Of a stretch of 64,000 nt of DNA, positions 1-11,745 are shown one piece after another. The position numbers and the translations under genes are program-made. Every line of letters begins with the position of its first letter. Within the stretch, counting starts at the first letter, position 1. Below the pieces are notes generated by a model. That model saw nothing but the letters and a program-made list of their open reading frames with translations, did not search any database and was not told where the DNA came from. The stretch is from Chloranthus sessilifolius (lineage: Eukaryota; Streptophyta; Magnoliopsida; Chloranthales; Chloranthaceae): the NCBI GenBank assembly GCA_021018995.1, contig CM037585.1, positions 124,586,831 to 124,650,830 on the forward strand, given 5' to 3'.

Positions 1-351
1 TTTGGGATAGTTGCCATGTGGAATCGTAATGGTCAGATCAAAAGTTTTTCCTCAATAATGAGAGATACTAATAGAGATGTGATAAGTACGAAGAATGGGC
101 CTCTAAGTAAGGCGGGGATCATAACAACACTAGACACAAGTCATAATCCACATTGGGGCATTCCAACAATGAGTCACCAATTTCAGTACAATGCTGAGTG
201 ACAGGTGAGTTGGTACTCCGACACTTTTTGGGATAGCTGCCATGTGGAAATGTAATGGTTAGATAAAAAAAAATTCCTCAATAATGAGAAATACTTATAG
301 AGTTGTGATATGTACGAAGAATGGGCCTCTAAGTAAGGCGGGGATCATAAC
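1..351. repeat. 226-bp tandem repeat, second unit interrupted
   Basis: Two direct units of about 226 bp start at 1 and 227. Both contain the words gggatag..tgccatgtgga, cctcaataatgag and tacgaagaatgggcctctaag. The second unit is cut at 351 by the hAT-type element and resumes at 1866, ending near 1940. No coding potential is seen. Confidence 0.8.
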
Positions 352-603
352 CAGTGGCGGAACCAAGATTTTCACCCAGCCGGGGCGCAAGTGATAGTGA
401 CAAATTTCAGCGAAATTCTATGCAATTCGTTGAAGCAGGGTTCGGACGAAACTTTTAACGAAATTTCGGTCATTTCTCCGAAATTGCAAAAAATTCAACG
501 AAATTAACGAAATTTCGACAAAATTAATGAAATTTTATTAATTTTAGCCATTTTTAAATAATAAGAAAGACTTTTATAATAATAATTATTATATATATAT
601 AAT

Positions 604-664
<61 letters not shown>

Positions 665-1865
665 TTTTGTACTCCCCAAAATTTTCCCCAAACTTTTTTA
701 ACTTTGTCACAAAATTTATTTGAAATGAACCAAAACGACCTTCTAGCGAAATATTGCCGAAAGCGAAATTTGACACTATGGCACAAGTTCGAGGAAAATT
801 CGGAGAAAAATATGGCAAAATGCAGCAAGTTTGGGAAAAAATTTGGAGAAAAAATCAAAATGATCGTGACAATAAAATAAAAAAATTAAACTATACTAAA
901 CCATGGATCTATAAAACTTGATGAGAGATGGACCCAGAATGAAAAACCCTTTGAAAATCTTCATCCCTAAGCCCCAAAACCCTAACTTTTCTCCAAAACT
1001 TGATGAGAAATCTTAATTTTACATAAATTACAGTCAAATAGAAGAACAATAAGCAGATTTAGAAGTGATAGAGAGGGTACCAACAGAGATTCAAGTAAGT
1101 TTAGTAATTTATAATCTCTAAACTTTCATCAAAACTACCACATAAAGGAGAGATTGTAATGGAATAATATTATATAATTCAGATTAAGGCAAAATACAGA
1201 TTTCAGACCAATCAGATAATCACGGCCGTCCATTTCAGAGAGAGGCATTGAAGAAAGAAAATCATGTACATAAATAAGTGTATTGTTTTTGACCTGCTAC
1301 TCCTTTTGATAGTTTTAATTTCCTTAAGAAAAAAGTAGGCAAAATCTCTCTCTAGAATTTCACCACGATTATCGGTGCCTTGCTTTATGGAACTCATGCC
1401 AACTCGAGTTTGTAGAATGGGCTTCTCGATTCACAAAACCCTAACCCTAAGGGCCTGTTGGGCAATGAATAAAGAGGCCCAGACTAGAGAGAGAGAGAGA
1501 GATAGAAGAAGAAGAATAAAAAGAGAAGAAGAAAGGAGGAGAAGAATAGGGGGATCTTACCGATGGCGGCGACGACAGCCGACAGGAGAGGCGGTGGCGG
1601 TAGGAGAGCTGGAGAGGGCCTCAGGCCTTCGGCCGTTTCGACGTCACCGACGACCGGCGTCAGGTTCAAGTGGGCGAGCTGCAAGAGCTGAGAGGACGGA
1701 GAGGGAACTGGGGATTTTAGAGAGAGAAAAGAGGGACGGCTAGGCTTCAGATTTAGGGAGGGCGACAGTAGGGATATTAGGTTTTCCTTAAAAGGGTACC
1801 TTTAAAAAACAAAAAAAAATTGCTTTTGTGGGTTTGAGCAGCGGCAATACGTGGTTCCACCACTG
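352..1865. mobile_element. hAT-type non-autonomous DNA transposon
   Basis: The 1514-bp insert begins CAGTGGCGGAACCA and ends TGGTTCCACCACTG, a 14-bp terminal inverted repeat with one mismatch. It is flanked by a perfect 8-bp duplication, atcataac, at 344-351 and 1866-1873. The uninterrupted neighbouring unit at 115-135 shows the empty-site sequence. An 8-bp duplication and C-A-G-T-G ends fit the hAT superfamily. No transposase is visible. The inside holds a (TA)n tract, a stretch rich in aaatttcg words and a GA/GC-rich part (1480-1740) resembling a gene leader. The open frames there are low complexity and are not called as genes. Confidence 0.8.
606..660. repeat. (TA)n microsatellite
   Basis: About 27 uninterrupted TA units inside the hAT-type element. 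Confidence 0.95.
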
Positions 1866-2214
1866 ATCATAACAACACTAGACACAAGTCATAATCCCCA
1901 TTCGGGCATTCCAACAATGAGTCACCAATTTTAGTATAGTTTTCCTTACCCATCTCTTGCAATTAAGAAGTGGAGTTAGCATCACAAAGAAAACAAGAAA
2001 CAAATACCAATAAACTCAATGATGTTTGAAGAGTCACCCAATCTATAAAAGTGTCTAGCTTCTTCACCCAATCTATGAGATTCAAGGGATTGTCCACCCC
2101 CTTATTCATATCCCCAATTATGTTGAAGAGTCACCTTCAAGCAATAAGAGAACCCAAGAGGTGGAAATAAATATAAGAATTCCAAATAGAAAAGCCTGGG
2201 ATTTAAAAAGTTAA

Positions 2215-2560
2215 ACCCATGGGGTTTTGAACGAGATGGCGTAGATGAAGACATGTTCTACACTATGGTTTTAAATTGTGAATAATGGCTCCCAGAAGGA
2301 TACTTTAAAGAATTCTAGGGGTCCTTCGCAAGGTAACTCGCTCTCTCCTTTTTTATTTTATATCGCTGTGGAGGCTCTAAGTAGGCTATTTGAAAGGGGT
2401 GTGGATGAGGATATAAATGGTGGAAAGGTGAATGTAGTTAAGAATAAGTTTGACAAGTGTATCCGTTCCCGATTTGGTTAGGTGATAGAATCGAATTTTG
2501 GAATGATGTCTGGATTGGGGACTCTCCTTTGTTTCAAATATTGGATAGTCTATGGCATGC
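2215..2560 (+). pseudogene. LINE (L1-type) reverse transcriptase remnant
   Basis: The translation reads RGPSQGNSLSPFLFYIAVEAL, close to the plant L1 motif 'QGDPLSPFLF..' that precedes the catalytic palm of the reverse transcriptase (the R-x-G-x-x-Q-G-D-P-L-S-P box). Shortly after, in another frame, comes GDRIEFWNDVWIGDSPLFQ, matching the segment that in L1 proteins lies several hundred residues downstream. The middle of the gene, including the YADD-type box, has therefore been deleted and the frame broken. This is a fragment, not an active element. It belongs to the same broad L1 group as the antisense remnant at 16150-17402, but the two do not overlap in the protein, so identity cannot be judged. 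Confidence 0.75.
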
Positions 2561-3890
2561 GGTCCCAAGCATAATACATAGGTTCTATGGGTTTGACCTC
2601 ATACTATTGGGTTCTAGCACAAAATTACCGGAATTACTCAAAATTTTGGAAAAAATCTCCAAATTGCCCGCCAAACTTTTTGTTGATTGAACAACGGATT
2701 TGGCAATTCATTCATTTTTTCAAAAAAAAAAAAAAAGGGAATTTTCAATTTTTTATGATGGCGATAAATTTTTTAATCATGGTTTGTATTTTTTTTAATT
2801 ATGAGTTTATTATGCATGTGGATTATGTACTACGCCTATTTTATTTCTTAAAAATATCATATTTTACATTAAATATGTCAAGATGTGATTTTTGTTTTTT
2901 GATAACTTTTATTATTTTTGTAATCCCTGAATTTTTCTTTCCAAATTTATCAAAATTAAACCGAACTGACCCATCCGCCAAACTATTGTTCAATCTAAAC
3001 TTGATTTATTTTGTTGTTGGGTCAGTAGCCTGGTTTTTATTTTTTTTCTATGGGTTTCCTACTTAGGTATTTGTTTGGCTTAAGCTCGCTCCTAACTTGC
3101 AATTTATAGCCCGTTTATTCCTTAATAATATATTAGATTCTTATCGATTCAAATAAAAAGGAGCTAAAATGTTAAACCATCCTAAGATCTTTTATTCCAA
3201 AGAATCCCATCAAAGCGTTCAATTACTGTAGCATTCAATGTACAAATAATCTCATCGTAATAATCACAAAGTCAGGACATGGCAATAATTTGGTGAGGGG
3301 TCAATGTGGGAACTCGAACAAATTCAAGAAAGATAAAAACAAATCATAACATATGTCAAGTTAAATAATGTTTTTAATAAAAAAAATAAGCTATAGGGTA
3401 TTCGATGAAAGGCACATCTATAGCTAATGTTCCACATCACCACATAAATGTATATGCATGATTCATCTCACCTAAATTCAGTAAAAAATTTAAAAATAAA
3501 AATAACAAATTCGCCAACTAAACAGCCACTTGCCAAATCAGCAGACTATTCAGCGATTTATTCGGCACATTCTTAATTGGGAGACTTCTTGTGTTATTTT
3601 TCATTAAAACGCTGACTTTTAGTGACTATCCTGGCCAAGCAGGGTTTACCAAGTGAGCACAAATCAAAATTCAAAAAATGTCAACTAGGGATGCTGTCAA
3701 AACTTCCATAATCTCCTTCCTTGCCATGTGAAACACTAAACATCACCTTCATCCAACATTTGCTGAGGTCCTCCCACATAAACCCATGAAAAGCCTTGGA
3801 TGCAAGGGCCCATAGACACATTAAAGTAAATAAAGTAAAATTAATGGAAAAGTACAAATGGAAAAAATACTATAAATATAGTGAAAACTA
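2561..3890. other. AT-rich intergenic sequence without recognised features
   Basis: Homopolymer-rich sequence. An open frame of 159 codons at 2587-3066 is strongly F/I/L/K-biased, as expected from AT-rich noise, and resembles no family I know. No gene, RNA or bounded repeat is seen. Confidence 0.5.
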
Positions 3891-4350
3891 AAAATTATCA
3901 TCATCACAACCTTATCCCATCTATTTGGGGTTGGCTTTGCGAGTGATATTTCTCCACTCGTTTTTGATCTACGCTAAGCTCGTTGCAACTTCACAACCCT
4001 TCATATTGCTTCTCACGGCTTCCAAGCTTCTATAGGCATTCCATCTGGTCCTAGTACTCTTCTCTTCTTCACCTTTGCTAGGGCTGATTTACTTTAGCTT
4101 ATGATACTTCGTGGATCATCCCTTGATTTGGTTCCTCTTCTTGATCTACTTCCTTTGCATACTCTGTGTTTAATGGATCTTTAAAATACTTCTATCATCT
4201 ATTTTTTATCCCATCCTCTTTTACCAAAACCGATTGATCTTCGTCTCTAACGCACCTTTCCTGGTCAAAATCGCTAGTTTTTTTTTTTCTCTAATCTTGG
4301 AAATTTTATAGATTTCTCTCCTTTCGTTCCCAGCCTACTATATAATTTGG
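3891..4350 (-). mobile_element. LINE 3' tail fragment (RTE-like)
   Basis: Read on the minus strand the segment ends ..CCCCAAATAGATGGGATAAGG then TTGTGATGATGATAA. A 'CCC-A--TAG-TGGGATAAGG' word followed by a short trinucleotide tail is typical of the 3' ends of plant RTE-clade LINEs, which end in simple repeats rather than poly(A). No reverse transcriptase is visible upstream, so this would be a 5'-truncated copy. The assignment rests on that terminal word only. Confidence 0.5.
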
Positions 4351-4746
4351 TGTACGCTTCATACAAAGTAGTCATGATTAATTCATGGAATTAAAAAAAA
4401 AATAGAATACATTGCCGTTTTTCCAAAAAAAAAGAAGACCAACACTTAATGAGGGAGTTGAGGGGGATGGGTGCAGAAGTCTTCAAAGAAGAAATTTGCA
4501 GGCTAATCATATCTTCTCTTAAAAAGAAAAATAGAATATACTGACCGAACCCGTGAAAAACATTGGGATGAAAGGGCCCACGAACAGAGTAAATCTTTGA
4601 TTTTACATAATAAAATTAGCATCAATTCAACAGCTTCTCTCTTTAAATCTTCCCAGAAAACGAAATTGAATTCTATCTCACCAACTCTCCCTTTTTTTGA
4701 TAAATTTTCTCAACCAACACTCTCATGCAAATGAAAACAAGCAAGA

Positions 4747-5120
4747 AATCAAATTAATGCACCAAACCTTAGAGATGGAAATTTTCATTTAATCCAATTT
4801 AAAACTAAAGCAATCAAACTAGTAATTATATACCCATAACGAAAAAAAAAAGAAGAAGAAAAAAATCGAACCCAGATATGATTTCAACAGAACTGATAAA
4901 AAAAAAAAGAGTAGCTATTTAATCAAATTGATGCACCAAACTTTACAGATGGAAATTTTTATTTTCACCAATTTAAAACTAAAGCAATCAAGCTAATACT
5001 TATTATACCCATAATGAAAAGAAAATAAATACCCTTCGTAAAAATTAATATAAAAAAAAAAAAAAAGAAGAAAAGAATTAGGACCCTGATATAAAATCAA
5101 CAGGACTGATGTAGAAACTA
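4747..5120. repeat. Imperfect direct duplication, period about 174 bp
   Basis: The block aatcaaattaatgcaccaaac..gatggaaatttt..aatttaaaactaaagcaatcaa at 4747 recurs at 4921. Poly(A)-rich spacers follow both copies, then shorter repeats of an 'acccagatat..atcaacagaa' word to about 5150. It lies just downstream (minus-strand sense) of the ubiquitin-like exon, where an intron would be expected if that gene were intact. Confidence 0.7.
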
Positions 5121-5279
5121 AAACCCAGATATATAATCAACAGAATTGATAATAAAACGTAACAACATATCTTCTAACAACTCCATGGGTGCAAATATAG
5201 TAACATTATATTGAATAATTATCGTTGGATCATGATCCTACGGATATAGAGAATTGAGTATCTTCGATTGAAGATGAAT

Positions 5280-5522
5280 TTATGAGTCATTGCTCATGCC
5301 ATCAACCAACTGGAGAGAGAGAGAGAGAGAGAGAGTACCTTTGGAGATGAGTTTTTGGTCAGTTGGTGAAACCTTTGTGAGGGGTTGGAGAAGGGTTTTG
5401 AGGTGGTTGATGGTGGAATCAGGGGCGATGGAGAGACAAAAAATACTCCCCTTGAACTTCACATTAACACTTATCATTGCAATTGGAGGAGGAGGAGGAA
5501 GCCCTTCCTCACCGTCTTCCAT
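5280..5522 (-). CDS. Ubiquitin-like domain exon or gene fragment
   Basis: An 80-codon frame opens at ATG 5522 in a good plant context (AAAACTATGGAAG). After an acidic/proline start (MEDGEEG then PPPPP), residues 16-62 look like a ubiquitin fold: a V-x-V-K-F-K-G strand, P-D-S-T-I-x-x-L-K helix start, and QKLISKG, equivalent to ubiquitin 'QRLIFAGK'. The sequence at the last G is AAAG|GTACTC, a possible splice donor, so this may be a first exon. However, a (CT)n tract then runs in frame into QLVDGMSNDS and a stop, and QLVDG aligns with ubiquitin 'KQLEDG'. The alternative is therefore a continuous frame disrupted by microsatellite growth within the hairpin. No further exons were recognised to the left. 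I cannot say which ubiquitin-like family it belongs to; it may be a dead fragment. Confidence 0.45.
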   Translation of the reverse strand: MEDGEEGLPPPPPIAMISVNVKFKGSIFCLSIAPDSTINHLKTLLQPLTKVSPTDQKLISKGTLSLSLSLQLVDGMSNDS

Positions 5523-5540
5523 AGTTTTCTTCTCTGGTTC

Positions 5541-7166
5541 TTAACTTTTTTTTTTTGGTTATTGTTGATGCTATTGTCCTCACTTTACCCTCTATTTTTC
5601 TGGTAATTCGGTAAGTGTTATTATTAGGTAAGCAGCCCGACTGCAAGGTGACTTTCTACTCCTATCAAATCACTTTTTATGATAGTTGCCACGTGGAGCT
5701 TAATGCGTGCCAAAATTTGTGGTACTAAAAAACAGATACGAAGTCATTTTCCAGCACCATTTTTTTTCCCACAATAGATCTTGAGATCGTGGCAGACCTA
5801 TCATTTAGTCATATCTTGATTATATATGGGTCATACGCATATATAATCTTAGCCCAAATTTTGGTCAAAATCTTAGTCTAAATTTTTCAAAATTTCAACT
5901 GAGATGACTCGATTTTGACCTGAAACGAGCCGAGAAAATGCTATTTATCGCCTCTTCTAGAATCTTGAAATTATCGGTCGATATAATATGAAAAATTAAA
6001 TTATCGACCGATTAAATTATCGCCTCTTCAAGATTCCGAGCGAGCCTCTGAAGCTCTGTTTCGAAATATGCTTTGGGGGTTACTCTCCTGCCAATTACAT
6101 ACACACCGGAATAGTGTTTAAATAATTTTAGACCATAAGGGTTTACGATGTAAGTGATTTGAACCATAAAAATTATTTTTTTGGAATATTTAAATCATTA
6201 GAGCCGTGGACTATAATATCAACCATTAGTTTTAATTTTAAGGGCTGATATTAAAGTTCATCAATTAGGTGGTTCACATTCACTACCCAACTTTCAATCT
6301 ATGATCGATTAGACGGTGTTTAAATGATTTCACACCATTAAAATATCACTTTTTTATTTCACACCATTAAAGTGTGATTTATCATATGACACACACTTAT
6401 GATTTGTCAAATGGTGTTTAAATGATCTTACACCATTAAAAACTCACTTTTTATTTAAACCATTAAGGTGTGATTTATCATTATAATTGTTTCAGATTAG
6501 ATAATGGAGATCTTGTTTCACCTCAATCTTCCACACAATTGATCTTGAAATCATATCGCGAGACAGTTAGTTTTTATTTCAAATGTCATATATCTCCCAA
6601 AAATGACCCTAAAATCACGTTCACCATAGAATTCAAGGGGAGTTTTTTGGGGATCTGTGACATGTGGAATAAAAAATTGACCGTGATAAGTGCGACATGA
6701 TCTCAAGATTCATTGTATGATAGATCAGGGTGAAACACGATCTTCATCATCTGTTCCGAAGCAATCAATGGGCTTAAAGGGGTTGCACATATGGGCACTT
6801 TCAGAAATTGTATGAGCGGTAACAGAGGTACCCATATATATAGAGGTACCCAATATTTCATCCAGTGGATCTTGAAACCATTGCCAAGACCATTGCCCAA
6901 CTAGCATATGGTCAAATCTTGATTCCACGTGGCATACATCCCCAAAGTGACCGTGATCATAATGTATCATGAGAAGGATTCTCAGGTCACTTTTGAGATT
7001 CATTCAATGTGGAATTAAAATATGACCGTCTGATATGTTTTGCATGAGCTCAAGATCCATTGTGTGATCGATTGGGACAAAATATTATCTCCATCGTTAG
7101 ATTCAATTCCAAGTCAACAGTTCTTAGGGTGGAAATCCCAAGTTTCCCCTAATACCGATACCCTTC
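5541..7166. other. Dispersed-repeat mosaic, no genes
   Basis: 5860-6050 holds degenerate 'aaattttcaaaatt / gaccgaaat' words. 6120-6480 carries a block also found at 29440-29830 and 30900-31265 (gtgtgatttatca, tgacacacat, gtttaaatgatcttacacc). 6640-7110 carries pieces of a widely repeated family (gatctcaagatccattgtgtg..gattgggac..atctccatc). All open frames here are short and unrelated to known proteins. Confidence 0.6.
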
Positions 7167-7169
7167 TAA

Positions 7170-8833
7170 GGCCTTGTTTGACAAAACTCGTAAATAAAAG
7201 AAATGATGGGAAGTTTTATTTTTTAAATTTTACAATGATTTTATTTTATTTTTTTTAGCTGTTTGGCTACATTGTGTAAAATTATTTTCCAAAGACACCA
7301 TTCTTCACACCATGTGACCCTATAACCTCACCCTATCTCGTCGAGCCAAAATGTATTAATCGCTTTGAATTAAAACATGAATTATTTTTTTTATCCCAAC
7401 TTTTTATAAGATGGGTCTTGAGATCATGGGCATATACTCAGATAGTTTTTTATTCCGTGTGGTACAAATCTCAAACAATAACTCTAAACTCGTGAGACAT
7501 ACATCAAGCTCAAATATAAATCACGGGTCATTTTTTGGAGTGGGTGCCACATGAAATAAAAAAATCGTCTAAAGATATACCCATGATCTTAAGATGCATC
7601 ATGTGGAAGATTGGGATAAAAAATAATCTCCTTTGTCAGATTAAAAGCAGTCAATGCATGTTGGCTGGAGCAGATGGGGTGAGGTTACAATTTTACAGTG
7701 CAAATAAATGGTACGATTATGAGGTGAGGTTGCATCAAAATCGTCTGATATAAAGGCCATGATTTACAGATCTATGATACAAAAGAGTGGTACAAAACTC
7801 AATCTCTATCATATGATTCAATACAATCAACTGTTGAATCGAATAATGGCTTTAGAGTGCATTGAGTCATATGATAAAGATTATTCTTGGTGTCAATCTT
7901 TTCACTTATGATCTTTAGATCATGGTCGTCAAATTAAGTGGCTTAGATGATTGGGTCACATTTATTGGTGTTGTTATTTATGGGTACCTCAGTTCGCGTC
8001 CATGCATTCTCTGAAAGCATCCACATCCCAGACCCCTTGAAGATTGTTGATTGCTTTGGATTAGATGAGGTTGATTGTTTTTCGCCCCGATCATTCACAG
8101 AATAGATCTTAAGATCATGTAGCACCTATAAGACGGCCAGTTTGTGATTCCATGTGTCCCCAATCTCCAAAAAATGGCCCTAAAGTCACGTTTGAGCATG
8201 ATGTGTGCTATATGATTGAAGAGTCATTTTTTGGGTATCGTTGATACAGGAAATAAAAAACTGACCGTCAGATTGATGTGCCATGAAACTAAGATCTATT
8301 TTGTGGAAGATCTTTGTTAAAATAGATCTCCATCATCTGATCTGAAGAAATCAATGTTTTTTCAAGGGTTTGGGATGTAGGCACTCTCAGAGTACATGTG
8401 GGCGTGAATAGAGAGGTATTGACATGTGTGTCACATCAAAGAAAAAATTGAGTATTAGATGATAAGCTCATGGTCTCAAGATCCATTATATGAAAAATTA
8501 TGGTGAAAAAAAAACCTCGATCGATTGATCCAAAGCAATCAAACGGTTTTAGCATGAAATATCCAAGTTGAGAAGAACGAATTTCGGGTTGCAAGGATAA
8601 TAAATAAAATTTCTCTTTAATGGGAATAACCCATATCGCGGGCGGAATAGATTATCAGTCAAATTTTGGCTGAATATTTTATCCAAGTTTTTTTTTTAAA
8701 TCCGAGTTTTTCTTAACAAAAACTCACATTTGTGGGTCCCACGGGATTGCCAAACAGCGGAAAGTAATTGGTTTCTGTAAAATCTTGAGTTTTTACAGAG
8801 TTTTTTCCTAAACTCATTCCGCCAAACAAGGCC
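7170..8833. mobile_element. PIF/Harbinger-like TIR element
   Basis: The left end GGCCTTGTTTG (7170) and the right end CAAACAAGGCC (to 8833) form an exact 11-bp terminal inverted repeat. Both sides are flanked by TAA (7167-7169, 8834-8836), the 3-bp duplication characteristic of PIF/Harbinger elements. A second shared word, gctgtttggc, lies inside both ends (7257 region; reverse complement near 8750). No transposase is recognisable. The inside is filled with pieces of the dispersed inverted-repeat family. A TAA duplication is weak by itself, so the call depends mainly on the matching ends. Confidence 0.6.
7961..8790. repeat. Dispersed inverted-repeat family, copy A
   Basis: About 830 bp nearly collinear with 32306-33090 (same orientation). 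The copy is itself an inverted repeat: ctctgaaagcatccacatcccagaccccttg near 8010 is complementary to the segment near 8375 (caagggtttgggatgtaggcactctcagag), and gattgctttgga..gatgagg near 8047 pairs with catctgatctgaagaaatcaa near 8333. This suggests a foldback-type element. No protein is encoded. Confidence 0.75.
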
Positions 8834-8836
8834 TAA

Positions 8837-9233
8837 AAGAATCAACCTTGAAAAGAATAGTCTCACTAGTATAGAAAAGAATGGTTTAAACGACGAAAAT
8901 TAGCCTCACTAATGTAAATATGTATTCTAATAATGTTCAAGAGTTAAAAAAAAAAACCAATAAAATAAAGTTCGGTAAAATTTAGAGCATATTTTCAAAA
9001 AAACCCAAAAGTTACCAACAATTTGACCGAAATTTGACCGATTCGGATCATGAACGAAACTGAAACCGATATTTTGGTCCATAGGTACAAGTATAAAATT
9101 ATAGTATTATCATAAAGGGGTAGTTCTTAGGGCAATTGGTGTCAGGTATAAGTACAAAATTTAGGGCCTAAGTGTGATGAAACAGTAGTAACTGTAATAT
9201 GAATGAGTCAGACAAAAGCAAAATCTGCTATGC
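8837..9233. other. No recognised feature
   Basis: AT-rich sequence with one block of 'aaatttgaccgaaatttgacc' type degenerate words around 9010-9080. No gene is seen. Confidence 0.5.
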
Positions 9234-9690
9234 AAAGCTATACAAAGTTTAGACGATATCAAAAGCACAAGAATATGATAAATCAATAAAATAAAAAGCA
9301 AGCAAAATAATCATTCATCAAGCTAACTAAAAGCAACCTGAACACTTACTAACAAGTAATGACTATATAAGCTTATAACATGTGATGGTGTTTGTATAGT
9401 ATATATTAGTTGTTTATAGAGTCATCAAACAAACATATATAACTTATGTGAACAAGATATTAAAGCTATATAAAGTTAATAAGAAATCAAAATCATAAGT
9501 AGATAATAAATCAATAAAATATGTAGCAAGTGAAATAATCATGCATCAAGTTAACTAAAAGCATATTAAACAATCACTCATAACTATATAAGTTTGTATA
9601 ATATGTGATTGTGTCTAAATAGTAGATAGGTCGTCTAAAGAGTCATCAAACAAATATGTATATATATAACTCGTTTAAGGCAGTTTTGGC
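9234..9690. repeat. Direct duplication, period about 228 bp
   Basis: The blocks starting aaagctatacaaagtt (9234) and aaagctatataaagtt (9462) share aaatcaataaaat, aataatcatgcatcaag, taactaaaagca and agagtcatcaaacaaa in the same order, with roughly 80% similarity by eye. There is no coding content. Confidence 0.75.
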
Positions 9691-9960
9691 TTCAAAAAAC
9701 TTCCATTACATCTAAATGAATTTTGTTGGAAAAGGGTTTTTTTTTTTTTGCTGATACGAATTTCGTTGGAAAAGGTTGATATCACTTTAAAGTACTCCAA
9801 AAGAGCTTTTTAATGACATACAACACTTTAAAATTGAAGCTTGTTTGGATGGTGCGTGTGCTTAAGAAAGATAGTGTCACAGTAGATAGTCCATAGGTGA
9901 CTTCTTCTCATAAAGGATCTTTTATTAGAAATATTTAGGCGCCTAAATTTTTTCACGAAT

Positions 9961-10110
9961 ATAAGGTACAGGTTGGATCCTGGTTTCAGTGGGCCGTCGC
10001 ATTCAATAAACATGTATTCTGAGCCGTTGTATAATATAAGGTACAGGTTGGATCCTGGTTTCAGTGGGCCGTCGCATTCAATAAGCATGTATTCTGAGCC
10101 GTTGTATAAG
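9961..10110. repeat. Recent 75-bp tandem duplication
   Basis: ataaggtacaggttggatcc through gagccgttgtataa occurs at 9961 and again at 10036. Only one or two substitutions are visible, so the duplication is young relative to its surroundings. Confidence 0.9.
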
Positions 10111-11310
10111 AGGATTTATCCGTGGTTTCAAAAGAGCAAGTAAAAATGTGTATACTTGGTTTACTTGTTAACATTTAGAGCGCTCCTATGTAAGCCATTT
10201 TTTAGAGGATCCAACTTCTAAGTAATGGGTTTTAATCGACTCGATGTGATCTACACAATGGCACCAGAATCATTAATTTTAAGGTCAATTATAAAAAGTG
10301 CGTTAAGTGATTCATAAAGTTTAATATAGACCAAATTACTTTTAATTGATAGAAATTATACATCGTTGGAAAGGTATCCACGAGATCTTTCCCTTGGTAA
10401 AACTCCTATGACAATAGGAGACCATTTTTGGAATGAATTTTTTATAGATTAATGCTTGCCAACGGTAGTTTTTAGAGATAAATGCTGGCACAAAAAGTAT
10501 TTAGAGATTCATTCTCCAAACAATATTGGTAAGGTTGTGTTTGGGGTTGCTCTTTTGAAGTAAAGAGCCGCTCTCTACCCTTTGCCTTGTAAAGAGTGAT
10601 CTTTCTAAGAGCTCTCTTACACAATTTGTTGTTTGGTAACAACATTCAAAGAGCAATTTAAGAGTTGCTCTTACAAAAAGTATTGTTTGGTAAAAATAAC
10701 TCTTATATAATAGCATGTGATTAATTGGCCAATATACCCCTATGTGTTTTGGGATTCATTAATAAAGTTTAAGGTGGTTCTATTTGCACCCACCAAATTT
10801 CTTGGGGCACCTACGCCCAAAACCATCAAATGGTTTGGAATCAAATGGGAGATCGTTTCAAGATTATGGATTTGAAATGAGAGGGTCAAAATTTTGATTC
10901 CACATAACGCAAATCTTAAAAAAGTAGTAAAAAAATCATCTTTGAGCATGATGGTTTTTAAATCACTTTTTCAAGATCTCTAGCAGATGAAATCAAAATT
11001 TGATTGTTTGAATTACACATTGGCAATATAAAAATAAATACATTCATCAAAATAAAGTGAAATATCATTTTCATATACTTCTCTAGCCTACCAGTTCTTG
11101 TTGCCAAAGGTGCCTACAAAATTTCTAAAAAAAATTCTATCATTTTTCTAAAATAATTCCAAACGAGAGGTGTATCGAACAACACCATGTACTTCACAAA
11201 TTTATCTTCTTGCTCGACATGATCCCCAACCATGCTTGAGTCCGTCCGAGCTTGCACTTTCATGTTGGTTGTCCACCCGTAATCACCTCTCACCAAACAA
11301 CATGGATGAG

Positions 11311-11745
11311 TTAACTCTTAAAGTCCACATAAATCTTAAAATCTGCACCATACATGTCACCAAACAGCTTGGATCAGAAGCCTTTTAACTCTTGAAGTCC
11401 ACATATATCTCAAAACAGAATTGAGAGTCCACATAAGTCATAAAATCTGCACATACCTGTCACCAAACAGCTTGGATCAGAAGCCTTTTAACTCTTGAAG
11501 TCCACGTATATCTCAAAACAGAATTGAGAGTCCACATAAATCATAAAATCTGCACCATACCTGTCACCAAACAGCTTGGATCAGAAGCCTTTTAACTCTT
11601 GAAGTCCACATATATCTCAAAACAGAATTGAGAGTCCACATAAATCATAAAATCTGCACCATACCTGTCACCAAACAGCTTGGAAGGATCAGAAGCCTTT
11701 TAACTCTTGAAGTCCACATATATCTCAAAACAAAATTGAGAATCA
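11311..11745. repeat. 104-bp tandem array, about four copies
   Basis: The unit 'ccttttaactcttgaagtcc..ctgtcaccaaacagcttggatcagaag' recurs with ccttttaact at 11381, 11484, 11588 and 11696 (periods 103, 104, 108; the last is lengthened by an aagg insertion). Copies differ at only a few sites. Not coding. Confidence 0.9.

Noticed and set aside
1375-1743. 122-codon Arg/Glu-rich frame
   Set aside because: Driven by GA repeats inside the hAT-type element; no recognisable domain.
2587-3066. 159-codon open frame rich in Phe/Ile/Leu
   Set aside because: AT-rich homopolymer sequence produces long F/I/K/N frames by chance; no motif and no similarity to known proteins.
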